Assembly (NCBI GenBank): GCA_963565915.1
Contig: OY751492.1
Coordinates: forward strand, 248,001 to 312,000
Direction of reading: 5' to 3'
Origin: Entoloma clypeatum
Lineage: Eukaryota; Basidiomycota; Agaricomycetes; Agaricales; Entolomataceae
Length of the DNA: 64,000 bases
Shown here: one piece after another, positions 9,751-21,372 of the stretch
How positions within the stretch are numbered: the stretch's first letter is position 1
Layout of the letters: the number at the start of each line of letters is the position of its first letter
Notes under the pieces: model-generated
What the model saw: only the letters and a program-made list of their open reading frames with translations
Databases searched by the model: none
What the model was told of the DNA's origin: nothing
Program-made: the position numbers and the translations under genes

Positions 9751-10649
9751 AACCCCGGCCAGTCTAGCTATGGCAGACCTCCTATCTGCCTCTTGCTCCT
9801 GGGTCACTGCCTATATGATGAAGCCTGTTTGTCGCATCCCTGGTGGTCCTCACGAGTTGGATATCTGAATCTGGAACCTAGTATGTCCCTCCTCTTTGTC
9901 TCCAATCCACAAGAATTGACACTGCAACTTGGCAGCAATTTTTTCAGTGGCGATTTTGGGAAGTAATTGAAGGTTTTTGTTCCATCAGACTGCATAGCAT
10001 AGTCTGTAGAAAAGGAGATTACATATAAATGCTTTCTATCTCTAGCCTAAATTTTATGCAGGTGAATATCCTGTGCCCAACGAAATAGCTAGTGAGCTAT
10101 TGACCTCTTTAGCTCATGACGATGGAGTAGGGCCTCTGGCCCGACTCCACACAATCATGTGACATAGACTACATAGCATGTTCTGCATGTTGTAGAGAGA
10201 CAATCAGCTATCGATACGCACCCATTGTGCCTGCTTCCTCCTCTCGTTGAGCCTTGCTCCCCACCTCTCCAAGGAGGCCAATAGCTCCAAATAGATCAAT
10301 AGATTTTTGTGAAAACACTGATGTAGATGATAGTATAGATATGTAGGTGAGGGGGGTGGGGTGGTGTTGATGTTACATGTATGTAGAGATGTATTATAGA
10401 CTACCTATGCCATTACCTAGTGTGTATTTACTCATACAATGGTGGGGGGTGAAGTCCGAGGCATAGGAGGGCAGGGGGAGGTGGAGGGAAGATGTGAGGA
10501 TGAGGGGAGGTGGCGGGGAGTGGCGTGAGAGTCCGCCAAGACATCGTTTGGTGTGTCGCAGAGGCTGTGAGAGATGGTGGAAACGGGTCCTAGGCATCAT
10601 TGATGGGGATTGATTGATGGGCGGGGTTTCTCTGAGGTGATGTGTTGAC
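9751..10649. other. Intergenic DNA, nothing recognised
   Basis: No ORF with protein-like composition, RNA gene or repeat shared with the rest of the window was found. There is a G-rich stretch near 10350-10520. The minus-strand ORF at 10394-10762 has low-complexity composition and looks non-coding. Confidence 0.5.
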
Positions 10650-10661
10650 AAGTCACTCACA

Positions 10662-10955
10662 CACGACCCACCACACACACAAAACACCTCACCTTTCTCA
10701 GGAGTTAACAGGGGAGCGTGGTCTAAAACGGTGGAGGATACGCCGGCCTGTTCATTCTCCACTGCCTAGTCAGTGGGGGGACATGGCATTCCGCGGCTCT
10801 TGTAGTTCTGACACATGGAGCATGCTGAAATAACCTGAGCGTTGACTTAACACACCGCCTACACCATGCTCGCCTGCTTATCTACCTGTCCGCATGTAAT
10901 GTGTACCATAGGAACTCAGTTCCTCCAGCACAATAAATCTGATTAAAAAAAAAAA
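10662..10955 (+). mobile_element. Retroposed sequence with poly(A) tail (SINE-like or processed retrocopy)
   Basis: A body of about 280 bp ends in AATAAA (10932-10937) and a run of 13 A before a 12-bp direct repeat. The repeat AAGTCACTCACA is perfect at 10650-10661 and 10956-10967, flanking the unit. This is the structure left by LINE-type target-primed reverse transcription. No long ORF is present and I found no convincing pol III A/B boxes, so it is either a SINE of unknown origin or a retrocopy of a non-coding or 3'-UTR transcript. Confidence 0.75.
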
Positions 10956-10967
10956 AAGTCACTCACA

Positions 10968-11501
10968 GTGGAGGCTGATGCCAAACAAACATTGGGTGAT
11001 GTGAGGGACTTGGTGAGGTTGGCCAGAGCTGGAGCAATAGTTTCCGCTGGTGTCGAGGATAAGAGCAAACAAGCCTAATATAACTGGTTGAGGCACCAGA
11101 TCAACCAGTATAAGACTCGGTTTGTGGGAAGATCAGGTGATTTTGAGGGGCATGTGACGCGTGACTGAATTGAATGAAATGGTACAGTATGCCAGTGGCT
11201 TGCATCATCGATTCTGACCTCATCCCCACTGGCAGGATCGATCGAGCGCCTTTCCACCTTTTTCATTTTTTTTGTTATCCGAAGAGGTCTCAATGGTCGT
11301 CTGCGAAATAAAGGCTGTTGCTCCAGGGACCATGAGGTGATCAAAAACTTGGCCTTGAGCTCGAGCGCTCGTCCTCAAACCTCAACGTTCAACTCTCAAA
11401 CTCAAAAGTCAAGTACCAAAACACACGGTCAATCCCAACTGAACAATACAACTACAGTGTACACGCTTGATCAAAAATTATGTCGCGAAGCTCTACCAGG
11501 C
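10968..11501. other. Intergenic DNA, nothing recognised
   Basis: No gene or repeat was recognised. A short inverted motif near 11078-11110 (AACTGGTTGAGGCACCAGATC, in part) is too short to interpret. Confidence 0.4.
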
Positions 11502-11880
11502 CTATTCCTTTCCATTCCCAGTGAGAAAAGTATTCACGGGGTTAGATACAGCGTTGACAACTGGAACATCATCAAGAACGCCCAATGCAGCGTTCGTCAC
11601 GGCTCCAGCGAGGTTGAATGGCAGGTCGGTCACACCACTAACGGTATCGATCACCACGCCCGTTATGTCCCCAGCGACTGGAATCCAGCTCGTTAAATCT
11701 TTGACACCGCCCAATAGACCATTTTTCAACGATTTGACGCCGCCCAGTAATCCACCTCGTCCGGCAGCAGCGACTCTGGCGCCGTCCTTCGCATTTGGAG
11801 CTGTCGATTGTCAAGAGGTGAGTGGTGAGATGGCGGTCCCAGAGACGAGGATACGCACGGGCTTGAGGTGCGCCAGCCAT
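11502..11880 (-). CDS. Small two-exon protein, 106 aa, Gly/Val-rich, unknown
   Basis: Exons 11880-11859 and 11800-11502 join in frame across a 58-bp intron with a GTGCGT donor and a CAG acceptor. The product starts MAGAPQ, has a repeated GLLGGVK motif (GLLGGVKSLKN then GLLGGVKDLTSW) and a long Val/Ala/Gly-rich stretch rich in NAVS and GDITGVV-type turns, ending GNGKE. There is no signal peptide or clear membrane helix. The splice join was chosen because it links an ATG to the open frame in phase. I do not recognise the family. It could also be a chance ORF, but the composition looks protein-like. Confidence 0.4.
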
Positions 11881-12261
11881 CCCAGGGGTGCCCAGTGGTT
11901 CGGCTTTGGGGGATTTCTGTACAACGTGGTGAGGCCTAGATGCGACCGTGGAGCATGGAGGTGTTGACGTACCTCGTTCGTGGTAGAGGACTTGGGAGAG
12001 TAAGTCATGCTCGGGACTGCCAGAAAGGTGGATGTTGGACAACGATGAGGCAAGGTGGCAAGGATTTTGATTCATGTACTCATGAGCTGCGTGAGAAAAG
12101 TCCTAAGCGCCCGCCGTTTCTGATAGAAGCTCGTGGAAGGAACAGGTCCACCGGTTTAGCGGGCAACAACGACTCGGTCTTTCGAAAATGACCCCACGAC
12201 CCGGTAAACGTTACGGGACATATCATCCGGCGTCTATTCGCGCACATTCTTCGTTCAGATT

Positions 12262-12965
12262 CTAATTTGCAAGCTAGAGAAGGAAACAGATAAAAGAAAC
12301 TAACTAGAAAAGAAAAGACTCGGAGACATCCGAGGCAAGGAGCGGCGAGGGTCGGTACAAAGGAACGACTGAAGTTGGCTTCAAATGAGGGACTGAAGTC
12401 GGAGCGGGGCTGAACGAGCTACCAAACTTGACAAGGGACACCAGGTCGCGGGAACGAGTGTTGACCACTTGAAGATATTGACGAGTGGTGGGGGTCGGTC
12501 AAAAGAACGGCGAGGAGTTGGACCGAAGTTGACTCAAAGGAGAGACGGAAGTTGGCTTCAAACGAGTGAATGAGATCGAGACACGAGAATATATCAAAGA
12601 GCGATGGGGCGTTGTGTTGGAAGAGGAAAGGAGTGACTTCCAATTAGATTCTAAATGAGCGGTGAAAGTTGACGTCGGATAACGATCGAATGAGCGAGAA
12701 AAGTTGGATTTTGAATGGAGACCATGCCCTTCTTGTCATGCTCGCTCTGGATAATGACAACCCTTTGAATCCACGAAGACAATACATGAACGAACAGCTT
12801 TACAAGATACTGCCGATAGGTTGCGAACCCGAGGTTCGGGGGGTTGAGCAGGTTACTGCGGCGAGAGTATGCCCCTCCCGCACGCAGGAGCCTCCCCCAA
12901 TCCAGCGGGCACCACTTCTCGGCAGCACAAGTCCACTGCAAGCCATGATCGTCGAGACGAAAAGA
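12262..12965 (-). repeat. Interspersed repeat family R1, copy 1
   Basis: About 700 bp whose reverse complement resembles 31548-32345. Shared landmarks are a CATGGCTTGCAGTGGAC start, CTGCTCAACCCCCCGAACC, GGGTTCGCAACC, and a long pyrimidine-rich tail with CTCTTTGATATA. Frames read similarly in both copies (for example LFQHNAPSLFDI) but contain stops, so I treat it as a repeat. Boundaries are approximate. Confidence 0.6.
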
Positions 12966-13049
12966 ACAGGGAGGGTGACTGAGCGAGTCTACGCGTCCCT
13001 CTTTTTGAACTTTGCGCGATGACGGTGCATAGACGAGTGACTTCACATA

Positions 13050-13195
13050 TGCCGCCGATCGGTTGCGATCACACATGGTTCGGGGGGTTGAGCAGGCCGA
13101 TGCGGCGGGAGTATGCCCCTCCCACACACAACAGCCTCCCCCGATCCAGCGAGAACCACGTCACAGCGGCACAAGCTCCACCACAGGCCATGATT
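13050..13195 (-). repeat. Interspersed repeat family R1, copy 3 (5' module only)
   Basis: Only the first 150 bp or so of R1 are present, in the same orientation as copy 1: the GCTCAACCCCCCGAACC block and the GGGAGGGGCATACTC block are recognisable. It lies close to the start of copy 1, so it may be a partial tandem duplication. Confidence 0.5.
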
Positions 13196-13199
13196 GCTT

Positions 13200-15025
13200 G
13201 GAAGGGATGGCGGTCAGATGCGTGAATTCCATTGATAGCCTGCCGGAAATGATTCCGTTGTTTGTTTCGACGGGAGCAGGTTTGATGCAAATCCTCAAAA
13301 GCGTGACCGATTGTGAAATTGTACGCAGTGCCTGCTGTGATGATAGTCGATGAATTGCCTTGCGCCACGCTAAGAAAAAGGGCTGTTGGGATCGATCAGC
13401 AAAGACACCCATGGGATGGTAAAGTGCACAAACCACAATGCAGGTAGCACCACCCTCTCAATGTACTCCAGGATTCGCCCGCGAAACGCCCCGGGGTAAC
13501 GGGATGTTGGTTTGGTAAAGTACAGATACGAAAGTAAACAAAAAAAGCAAAGAAAGAAAGAAAGAAAGAAAGCAAAATCACGAGCCGGCGTCTGGGCACC
13601 AGGCCACGAACTGCACCACAACCCCAGCGTAACCGCGCCCCCCCAGTCTGGAATCCTAGACACAAGACTATCAGATAGCGAAGCGTGGAAGTGATCGAGA
13701 GGACTCACATTGAACTTGTGCTCGCCCGGCACAACTGTTAAGTGAATGAACAACCTTCCACTTGCCCCACACCCTGTCACACCCAATTTCCCCAACAACG
13801 CCGCCGGTCATCTGGGAAAGCGATCTTATTCGAACATGTCAAGAGTGAGATGCAACTTGGGAATTTACGATGGCCGGTATGAAACACCGTATCATCCCGC
13901 AACCGTTGACGACAATTTCGGCGGGGGAGCGACCTGTGAGGCCTCGCGGCCACTTTCCATGGAATATGTTAGAAGGACGAAACATGAAAAAGGGAACGGC
14001 CTCACGATGATCGCCCTCACCCACACATACACCCTTCGCAGGAGGAGCGGCCTGTTGGGACTCTCGTCCCCTAATAACGATGAGGAAAACGAGCTGTAGA
14101 AGAAGACTGAAAAAGCGAAGCTTACGATGACCGCTCTCCCCCGCGAATCATCCACCCCGGACATTGCCAGGAGTGGGAAGCCTGCGTCATGCCTCATCTA
14201 GAGAAACGAAGAAAAATGAACAAAGGCGGGTTGATGGAATTGAGCGGAAAACGTGCTGGACATGTCCTGCAGGACCCCAAATGACCGTCCCTCTTTCCCT
14301 CTCCCTCCTCCCTTCTCCGACCCTCCCTTTTTCACCGCCTCTCCGACCCTATCCCCTTCCTTATACGTGTCGCATATTACCCGGGGCTCTTGGTGCAATG
14401 TTGCCCTCGTCCCGGTCCACGGCGTCCTCGACCGAGACATCCTGTAAGAAACCCACCGTGAGCGTGTTCAAAGCGAGATAGAAAGCACGACGTAGCTCTC
14501 TACTTGGAGGCGGGGAACTGGAACGAGGAAAACAATGAGGGAGTGGGCGGGGAAGATCAAGGAATGAGAGAGAGGAAAGCGAGAAGAGATGACGGGAGGA
14601 AGAGAAGAGACGATGGGGATTTGTGTTGGCCTTCGCGGGTTTATATGCCATGGACGGGCATTTGCCGGGCGTGGAGTTGTCTCAGATCTCTTGCCAAGAA
14701 GCACATATGCTCCGGTGAAGTGGCTGTGTGACTTTGTGAAGTATGTGATACGTCCGTGCCATCGAAAGTGCTTATTGCTATATATATCCGCGAAAGGGGT
14801 CCACCGGTCATGTCCGATTGCAAAAGATAACTTCAAGAACCCGAAAATTCCTGGTGAGCTTGCCGGTTTTCGTATTGCTAGGACATACTTTGTTTCAAAC
14901 CTGATAATAAGAGCTTCATCATGCGACGCGACGCGAAACCCAAACAAACAAACGCGTCAACACGTGATCGATTGAATGTCAACTTCCACCGAGCAACTCC
15001 GAATTCCGACTGATACCTTCAGCAC
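13200..15025. other. Intergenic DNA with (AAAG)n microsatellite
   Basis: An AAAG microsatellite lies at about 13551-13573. Several ORFs of 60-160 codons occur on both strands, but none has a recognisable domain or a convincing intron-exon structure. A short minus-strand frame near 14400-14480 (RELRRAFYLALNTLTVGFLQ) looks protein-like but could not be extended. Confidence 0.4.
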
Positions 15026-16232
15026 ATGAGAGATACCTCCTACGGTCAAGCCACATTCGCCGAGAAAATCGGGACATATGCTTCGATCTTCTTCCACTTG
15101 CGTATGTTTTATTCTCACTTTCACTCTCACTCCCCGCCATTTTTCGATTTTCCGTAGCCATCGTCCTCATATGGACACTTCTAACATCACCCTTCCACCA
15201 CAACAATCGCCACAAGAGCTGGAAACGCGTCGTGGGCGATAAGGTATCGCACCACGCCACACGGACCTTGAACGCCAGGCAGCTGCAGTGGTTGACGGGC
15301 ACGACTCACAGCGTTTACAGGACGTGGACCCGCGCTAACAAGCTTCCCAATCTTGTCGATGAGCTGGACATGAACGCAAGGTTGCTGTGGATTGGGGAGC
15401 GGAGGAAGGACAAGGTGATTCTGTGGATTCATGGCGGAGCTTTCATCTTCCCGATGCAGGACGTCGGGGCGAGCTTTTGGAATCATGTCAAGCAGGAATT
15501 GAAGGCCAAGGATAAAGAAGTTGGTCTCGCCGTCCTGAACTACTGTGCGCAACCCCCGCTTTTTTTTTTTGACTCACATACACTGACATCCCTACAGCCC
15601 TCATCCCAACCGCGACCTTCCCAACGCAACTCACCCAAGCCGTACTCGCAATACAATACCTCCTCTTCACTGGTCTTGAACCCCACAACCTCCAACTCAC
15701 CAGCGACTCCGCCGGTGCCAACCTCATCCTGCAGCTCATCTCCCACATCCTCCACCCCGTCCCGTCAGTCCCACCGCTCACCCTCTCCTCCCCCTTTGCC
15801 GGCGTGTACCTCATGTCTCCCTGGGTCTGCCTCACCTCCGACGCCCCGTCCATGACAGTCAACAACTCCTCAGACACGATCGGCACCCGCGCGATCCACT
15901 ACTGGGCCGACCTCGTCCTCGCCGGTCTCCCCGCTGACGCCGTCCCGTACTTGGAGGCGGTAAAAGCCCCGAAGGCGTGGTGGGACGGCATCTCGCAAGT
16001 CGCGGAGCGCGTGCTGGTGAGTGTGGGGGGAGCGGAGTGTTTCAAGGACGATATCGTGCGGTTTGGACAGGGCTTGTGCGAGGTGCACAGCGGCGCGAGA
16101 CTGATCCTGCAGGAGCATGGGGTGCATGATGATCCGTATCTCGATTTTATATGGGGGACCGACGGAGAGAGGAAACTTGGTGCGTTGACGCCGTTGATTG
16201 TGGGGTGGTTGGTGGATGGGTGGAGGGTTTGA
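15026..16232 (+). CDS. Alpha/beta hydrolase fold-3 esterase, 365 aa (paralogue 1)
   Basis: Exons 15026-15101, 15158-15544 and 15598-16232 join in frame (introns of 56 and 53 bp). The protein has a hydrophobic N-terminal segment (about residues 20-37), a KSWKRVVGDK region, the oxyanion-hole motif HGGAF (from His117), the nucleophile elbow around Ser192 and a late GVHDDP His. It resembles fungal steryl-acetyl hydrolase-like esterases, which remove acyl groups from lipophilic substrates at membranes. The elbow reads SDSAGAN; the first Gly of GDSAG is Ser, unlike paralogue 2, so activity may be altered. Paralogue 2 lies 17 kb downstream in the same orientation and has one more intron, splitting the HGG motif. 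Confidence 0.85.
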
Positions 16233-16429
16233 TACTTTCTCCCCACGTGGCAAATCGATAACTCCTCCCTCGCAGAACTGATCTTGCACCGACACGTCTA
16301 TTTTGCTAGCCCGTCTCGCTCAAGCAGTAAACTTCGCGAACGCCGATTGGCCTTTGTACTCTGAGGTTGTCGCAAAATATCATCGTCAATGTGACCTTGT
16401 TCATCACTAATGCATACTGCCTACCTGAC
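16233..16429. other. Spacer downstream of esterase 1
   Basis: About 200 bp with no feature recognised between the esterase stop and the P450 relic. Confidence 0.4.
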
Positions 16430-16700
16430 AAAGAGCAGAAAGCGGAGAGACGTCTATCAATGTTGGCCGACGATCCAGTATGTCAGCTACAGACTTATGG
16501 GTGTTGAGGACGAGGATTCCTTGTCCCGCCGCAGTGACTTCAAAGGACCTGGATTGAAAGTGACGTGACGTCAGCTTTGGAAGAACAGCAGCACAGTGGA
16601 ATTGACGATCGATGTTCCAGACTGTTTCTCCCAGATGCATCATCGATATACCTGGAAGAGGTTTCCAAAGAACGGCACGCCGTTGGGCCTGGGCGGCACC
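16430..16700 (-). pseudogene. Cytochrome P450 N-terminal relic
   Basis: Two short blocks on the minus strand match the start of microsomal P450s: PPRPNGVPFFGNLFQ (16696-16652; the consensus PPGP has become PPRP) and, after a gap, AAGQGILVLNTHKSVADILDRR (about 16549-16430). The downstream P450 has PPGPKGIPFLGSLFQ and VAGQKYLVLNTHQVAGDLMDRR at the same places. No heme-binding region or intact frame follows, so this is a decayed fragment of a related gene in inverted orientation. Confidence 0.65.
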
Positions 16701-17842
16701 TTGTGTGGAGCACGATGTTCGGTGGTCTAGATTGCATATAAAAGTTGTGGCGAAAGTCGAAGGACACAGATGGGGCTTTTCAAAAGGACGGTTTCGGACT
16801 GTGGGACTCGAGTTACCATGCCGGCTCAGGCTTGTCAACAGAAGTTTACTCATGCCCTTTGTGAGGTACCTGACGGCATACAGCTGGAGCCTGGCGATGG
16901 TGAGGAAGTACCTGGGGTCTCCCCTCAGGGAATACCCACCGGTGTAAGCACTGAATTTGAGCATGCTTGAGAGTCGTGGGGGATCGTTTGGGTGACAGGA
17001 ATCACTGGCAAATGTTCCTCACAAGTGCCGTGTCTCGAAACGGACAGGACGAACCGGGGACGACCAGTGCGAGAAGGATCTCTCGCGATTTAGACAAATT
17101 TGCTCAGTTGCTGCCGTTACAGAATTCATATACCCCCGTCCTCGACATATTAAGTAGCTTCACGGATGAGAATGACAGAAAACGGTTCCCCAGGAGGCCG
17201 GAACGGACAAATTCGGACCAGTGCGTTCGCACAGAAAAGGGAAATCCGCCATATCGATATTTTGGTTGTGTTTGTTCAAGTGTGGTTAGTAATGTACACA
17301 GTCTAGATCTTCTAAAACCACCTGCTCGTAGGGTTTCGCAATGTTCGAACAAACTCTCCGTCTCTGAGCAAACTTCTCTGGGAAGAAGAAAGATCAGAAA
17401 GACTACGGATGAAGTTATTTGTAGGTGACACGCTTCTTCTCGTGTTTGCTGCCAAGGTGTTGATCGTGGGTTGGCTCGCAACCGTGACTAGGCCATAGCT
17501 GGGATGAATTAAAAGGTTTGAGTTCGGCCATCACCAACCTTCGACAGAGTACTGTCGCTTGTTGCCCGCCTCGGGTCGCCAGCGCGGACGCAAGAAGATG
17601 CATACTATTCGTACGGCCGCCTCAAATTCACAGCAAAGTCATTCTTCATTGGGCCTGAGCAAGGAAGCTATTGAAAAAGAGCTCTCATACCGATTCTTTT
17701 CACACTGACGGCGATAATTCACCCCCCATCAAAGACACAGTGCCACGCAAGCTGACAGGGCGGGGCGAACCTGAGAAATGGAAACAGGACAGTTTTCAAT
17801 ACAAGACCTCAAGATGGGACGTTATCCATCAATCCCCCATTG
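16701..17842. other. Intergenic DNA upstream of P450
   Basis: No gene or repeat recognised. Open frames here are short and without domain signature; the P450 promoter presumably lies in the right-hand part, but no clear TATA box was identified. Confidence 0.4.
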
Positions 17843-20800
17843 ATGGCTTTTGACTTGCAAGTCCGCCCTTGGGTATTCTGGACGTCTGTTGCTAGTGCCC
17901 TTGCGGCGATCTATGCAATCTGCGTCATTCACTTGAAGCGCCGCAGCGCGCAAAACGTGCTGCCACCTGGGCCCAAGGGTATCCCATTTCTCGGTTCTCT
18001 CTTCCAGCTGTCAACGACACCATGGAAAGACTGTGAAAATTGGAAAGAACAATATGGCACGTTTTCTCCTGCTCGTTCGAGTTCCAGCGCTGATCCTGGT
18101 CTGTTACAGGTCCTCTGGTGTATTTTACCGTGGCGGGTCAGAAATATCTCGTCCTTAACACGCATCAAGTCGCGGGCGATTTAATGGATCGTCGGGGACA
18201 TGTTTACAGCGACCGTCCACGCTTCATCTGTAAGTGCCGTTCTTGCACTCCCTCCCCCTACTGCGGTTCGCAATTTGAATTTACACCTAGTGGGTAACGA
18301 GATATTCACTCGTGGGCTCTCTCTCATGACAGCCAAGTACGGTCAAACGTGCGTACATGCGGCCCTTCCTGCGGCGCAAGGTTCTTGTCGCGAGACTGAT
18401 CACCGGTGTAGTTGGAAGAGAATGCGTCGTTCTGGCCACGAGGCACTCAATAAGGGACGCATCATCAAGTTTTACCCCACTCAATCAAAGGAAGCCGTGA
18501 CGGCAATCGATGGTATGCTCCGAGATCCTGGTGCCTGGGAAGGTGAATATCGTCGGTGAGTGGGTCTGATTCATAACAATTCCAATCTTCGTTGACCTCC
18601 AATAAAGAGCGGCAGCATCCACAGCCTCAGTGCTATCCGTTATATACGATCACCCGACAGTCTCCTCTATTGATGATTCCACTGTCGTGGTGGTGAACGA
18701 GTTCTCCGATCTAGGTGCCCGCTATCTAGTTCCGGGGAAATATCTTGTTGAATTCTTTACATGGATGAAGTACATCCCGTCGTCGATGGCAAAGTGGAAG
18801 AGGGAGGCAGAGGAAGGGTACAAAAAGTACTCTAAATTCTTCGTGGACATGTTTCAAGAAGTCGAGAAGCGAATTGTAAGTAATGTATCTCAACCAGCCT
18901 TTTCTTCCCCCATCTCACGCATACATATGGTAGAACCAAGGGGACGAACGCCCAAGTTTCGCCGGAACTTTAATTCGAGAACGGAAGCGTCATCAGCTGA
19001 GTGACCAAGAAGCTGCATGGCTTGCTGCTTCCATGTAGTACGTCGTCTTATCCAACGTTGGGACGGGTCCGACGTGCCAACAATTACATCCTTCTCTCTC
19101 AGTAGTGCAGGGGCTGAGACCGTGGGTCACGATGTAGTTGAATGACAGTCTACTATACTCATGAGCCGCAGACTGCCACCACAATGACCTGGTTCATGCT
19201 AGCCATGATCGCCCACCCAACCAAGCAACGTAAATGCCAGGAAGAGCTTGACAGGATTGTCGGTCGGTCACGCATGCCCACCCTCGAAGACAAAGATAGT
19301 CTTCCCTACCTTCGTGCTACTGTGCAAGAAGCCCTCCGCTGGAGGCCCGTTGTTCCCATCGGTGAGTGGTTTTATTGATGTATCCTTACAAAGACGCGCG
19401 CAGGAACTTTGTTTGCGAGACAGCGGTGCACAGTACGACCGAGGTTAGTGGTTTCTTGGCCCGTTTGCGAGGATATATGCTGAACAGTTCTAGGATGATT
19501 TCTATCAAGGTTTTTTCATTCCCAAAGGCACAATGTGCCTAGGTAACGTATGGTGAGTACTACCATCATTAGGGGCACTCAAAGTTGAAAAGCGGCTTTG
19601 GCTTTTTCTGGCTTTTTCAGGAGGTGGTAACATCACGTCACAAATAGTCACTGGTACGGTCACATTGAACGACGCATCGCGATACCTTACGCACTCGCGA
19701 TACCTACACACTCTTTTCATACAACACACTCTTTTAATAATCTCTAACAACTTAATATGACTGGTGCGACAACTAAAGGACAACTTGGGCCCATTCCCTG
19801 GGCCGACAACAAACATCATCTCACATGGAAACTAATTGCACTCGTTGGGGAACCGGAAAACAGGAAGGTTATCGTGGGTAAGAACAAGGATGAGGTGAGA
19901 ATATGTGCCTCGCCGGGTTTGGCGAAGCATTTGGAGGAAAAGATCATGGTGAAGTGGGTTTTGAGCATACTGCCAAGCTAAATGAAGGGAACCAGACTTT
20001 GGAATAGATGTGCGAGGGTTGAGGTACCGAGCAGTCTTGATCTGTTTGAACATCTCGAGGTCTGCTTGGAGTCTCAAGATCAACTCATCGAGACTGAGCT
20101 CATGAGGTGGCAACAACATGTCTCGAAGACCCAGATGATAGATAAATGCACGAAGAACTTGATTGCGAACATTTGCTCGGGGCATAACACGTTCACGGCT
20201 GCGCCTTTGCTGGCGCGTGAGCTGACTAATGTCACTACCAAGATCACAAAAAAGCCAGAAGCCGAAAAAAAGCCAAAGCCGCTTTTCAACTTTGAGTGCC
20301 CCTATTGTTTCCCAATCGACGGAATTTGACTCTTCTTAGGTCTATGAATCGTGATCGGACCGTCTACGTAGGTCCCGCATAGTATATGGTGTGCTCTATT
20401 GGAATTTCTACCTTCCGGCTTTCTACAGGGCGAAGATGCCGACGATTTCAACCCGGATCGTTTTATCGACGAACATGGAGAGCTTTCTGTAGTAATTCCT
20501 GATACAAAGAATGGTCCGTTTTTCTTTCGATTCCAACGAACGACTGCTTTGTGTCGAGTCAATCTTCTATTACAGAAGGTGACTGTTCCTCCACACACTT
20601 TATGAGAGATCTGTGCTGAGCGTCGATTTTTTCATCTACGTAGGACACCTGTCATATGTAAGTCGTCAAAAATGCATTTTACTCGTCATGACAGCTTTTC
20701 CCTCAGGGCCTTGGACCCAGGTATTTATTCGCCATGCATCGCATCATTCGACTCGATTCAAGGTTTACAATAGAATATGTCCCGGACGGTATCTGGCTAA

Positions 20801-21081
20801 TAACTCTATCTTCATCAACATCGCCTGCATTCTCTGGGCGGCAGAAATCTCTGCAGTGAAGGACGAGGCAGGGAAATCAATCATCCCAGACACATTGGAA
20901 ACCATCGGGACTGGACTGGTCATGTAAGCGTCATCGTCGGTATTCCAGGCGCTTTTCGAGTGACATGCCTATTCCTTCCCCCTCTCGCTGTAGCCATCCT
21001 TTGCCGTTCGATTGTGTGATAACGCCGCGTTTCCCAGAAGCCCCGGCGATCGTTGCGCAGACGAAGGAGTTGCTGGAGTAG
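17843..21081 (+). CDS. Cytochrome P450 monooxygenase, 524 aa, 16 exons
   Basis: Exons: 17843-18056, 18110-18229, 18291-18348, 18412-18555, 18608-18875, 18934-19037, 19103-19121, 19172-19361, 19424-19443, 19494-19552, 20340-20367, 20429-20513, 20644-20657, 20707-20720, 20774-20923, 20994-21081. All join in phase. The protein has an N-terminal membrane anchor (residues 10-31), a PPGP hinge (41-44), the I-helix motif AGAETT (305-310), ExxR (Glu362/Arg365) and the heme loop GLGPRICPG with Cys448. It should oxidise a small molecule at the ER; substrate and CYP family cannot be told. Intron 10 (19553-20339) is enlarged by a DNA transposon. Intron 1 needs a GC donor (GCACGT at 18057), so splicing there may be weak or lost. 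A P450 relic lies upstream and GH79 downstream. Confidence 0.82.
19571..20303 (+). mobile_element. Terminal-inverted-repeat DNA transposon inside P450 intron 10
   Basis: A 733-bp unit bounded by nearly identical inverted ends: AGGGGCACTCAAAGTTGAAA at the left and its complement at the right, with similarity continuing beyond 35 bp. The flanking bases ATT are repeated on both sides (19568-19570 and 20304-20306). Inside are pieces of an ORF (19757-19981; MTGATTKGQ, WADNKHHLTWKLIALVGEP), which reminds me of the N-terminus of proteins carried by some basidiomycete DNA transposons, but no transposase core is present. It is a non-autonomous deletion derivative. The host splice sites on either side remain, so it may be removed with the intron. 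Confidence 0.8.
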
Positions 21082-21372
21082 GGGATACTGAAGTAAAGTT
21101 AAACGAGGTGATGCTTCTTGTCTGTTCTGTAATATCTCACGAGAAATGCCTGTTCTGTGTTCGTAAACATCAATAAGTAGGGATTGCCGTTAGGTGTGCA
21201 TGAGAAGCTTGTGAACATGATGAGATATTGGATGGCGAGGCTTTCTGTGGAAAGGTCACCGCCAGCACCAACGAGAAATTAGGTAATCGATTTTGACAGT
21301 TTCTCTACGAAAGAAACGCTCTGTTCTTGAGAAAAAAGATCAGTGATCGTTCCTGAATATTTTGATTCAATT
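21082..21372. other. P450-GH79 intergenic spacer
   Basis: A 291-bp spacer between two genes on the same strand. It must hold the P450 3' end and the GH79 promoter; no clear TATA box or poly(A) signal was assigned. Confidence 0.4.

Noticed and set aside
10394..10762. Minus-strand ORF of 122 codons
   Set aside because: It overlaps the left junction of the retroposed unit and consists of His/Pro/Ser-rich low-complexity translation.
13551..13573. AAAG repeat as a possible array of interest
   Set aside because: An ordinary short microsatellite.
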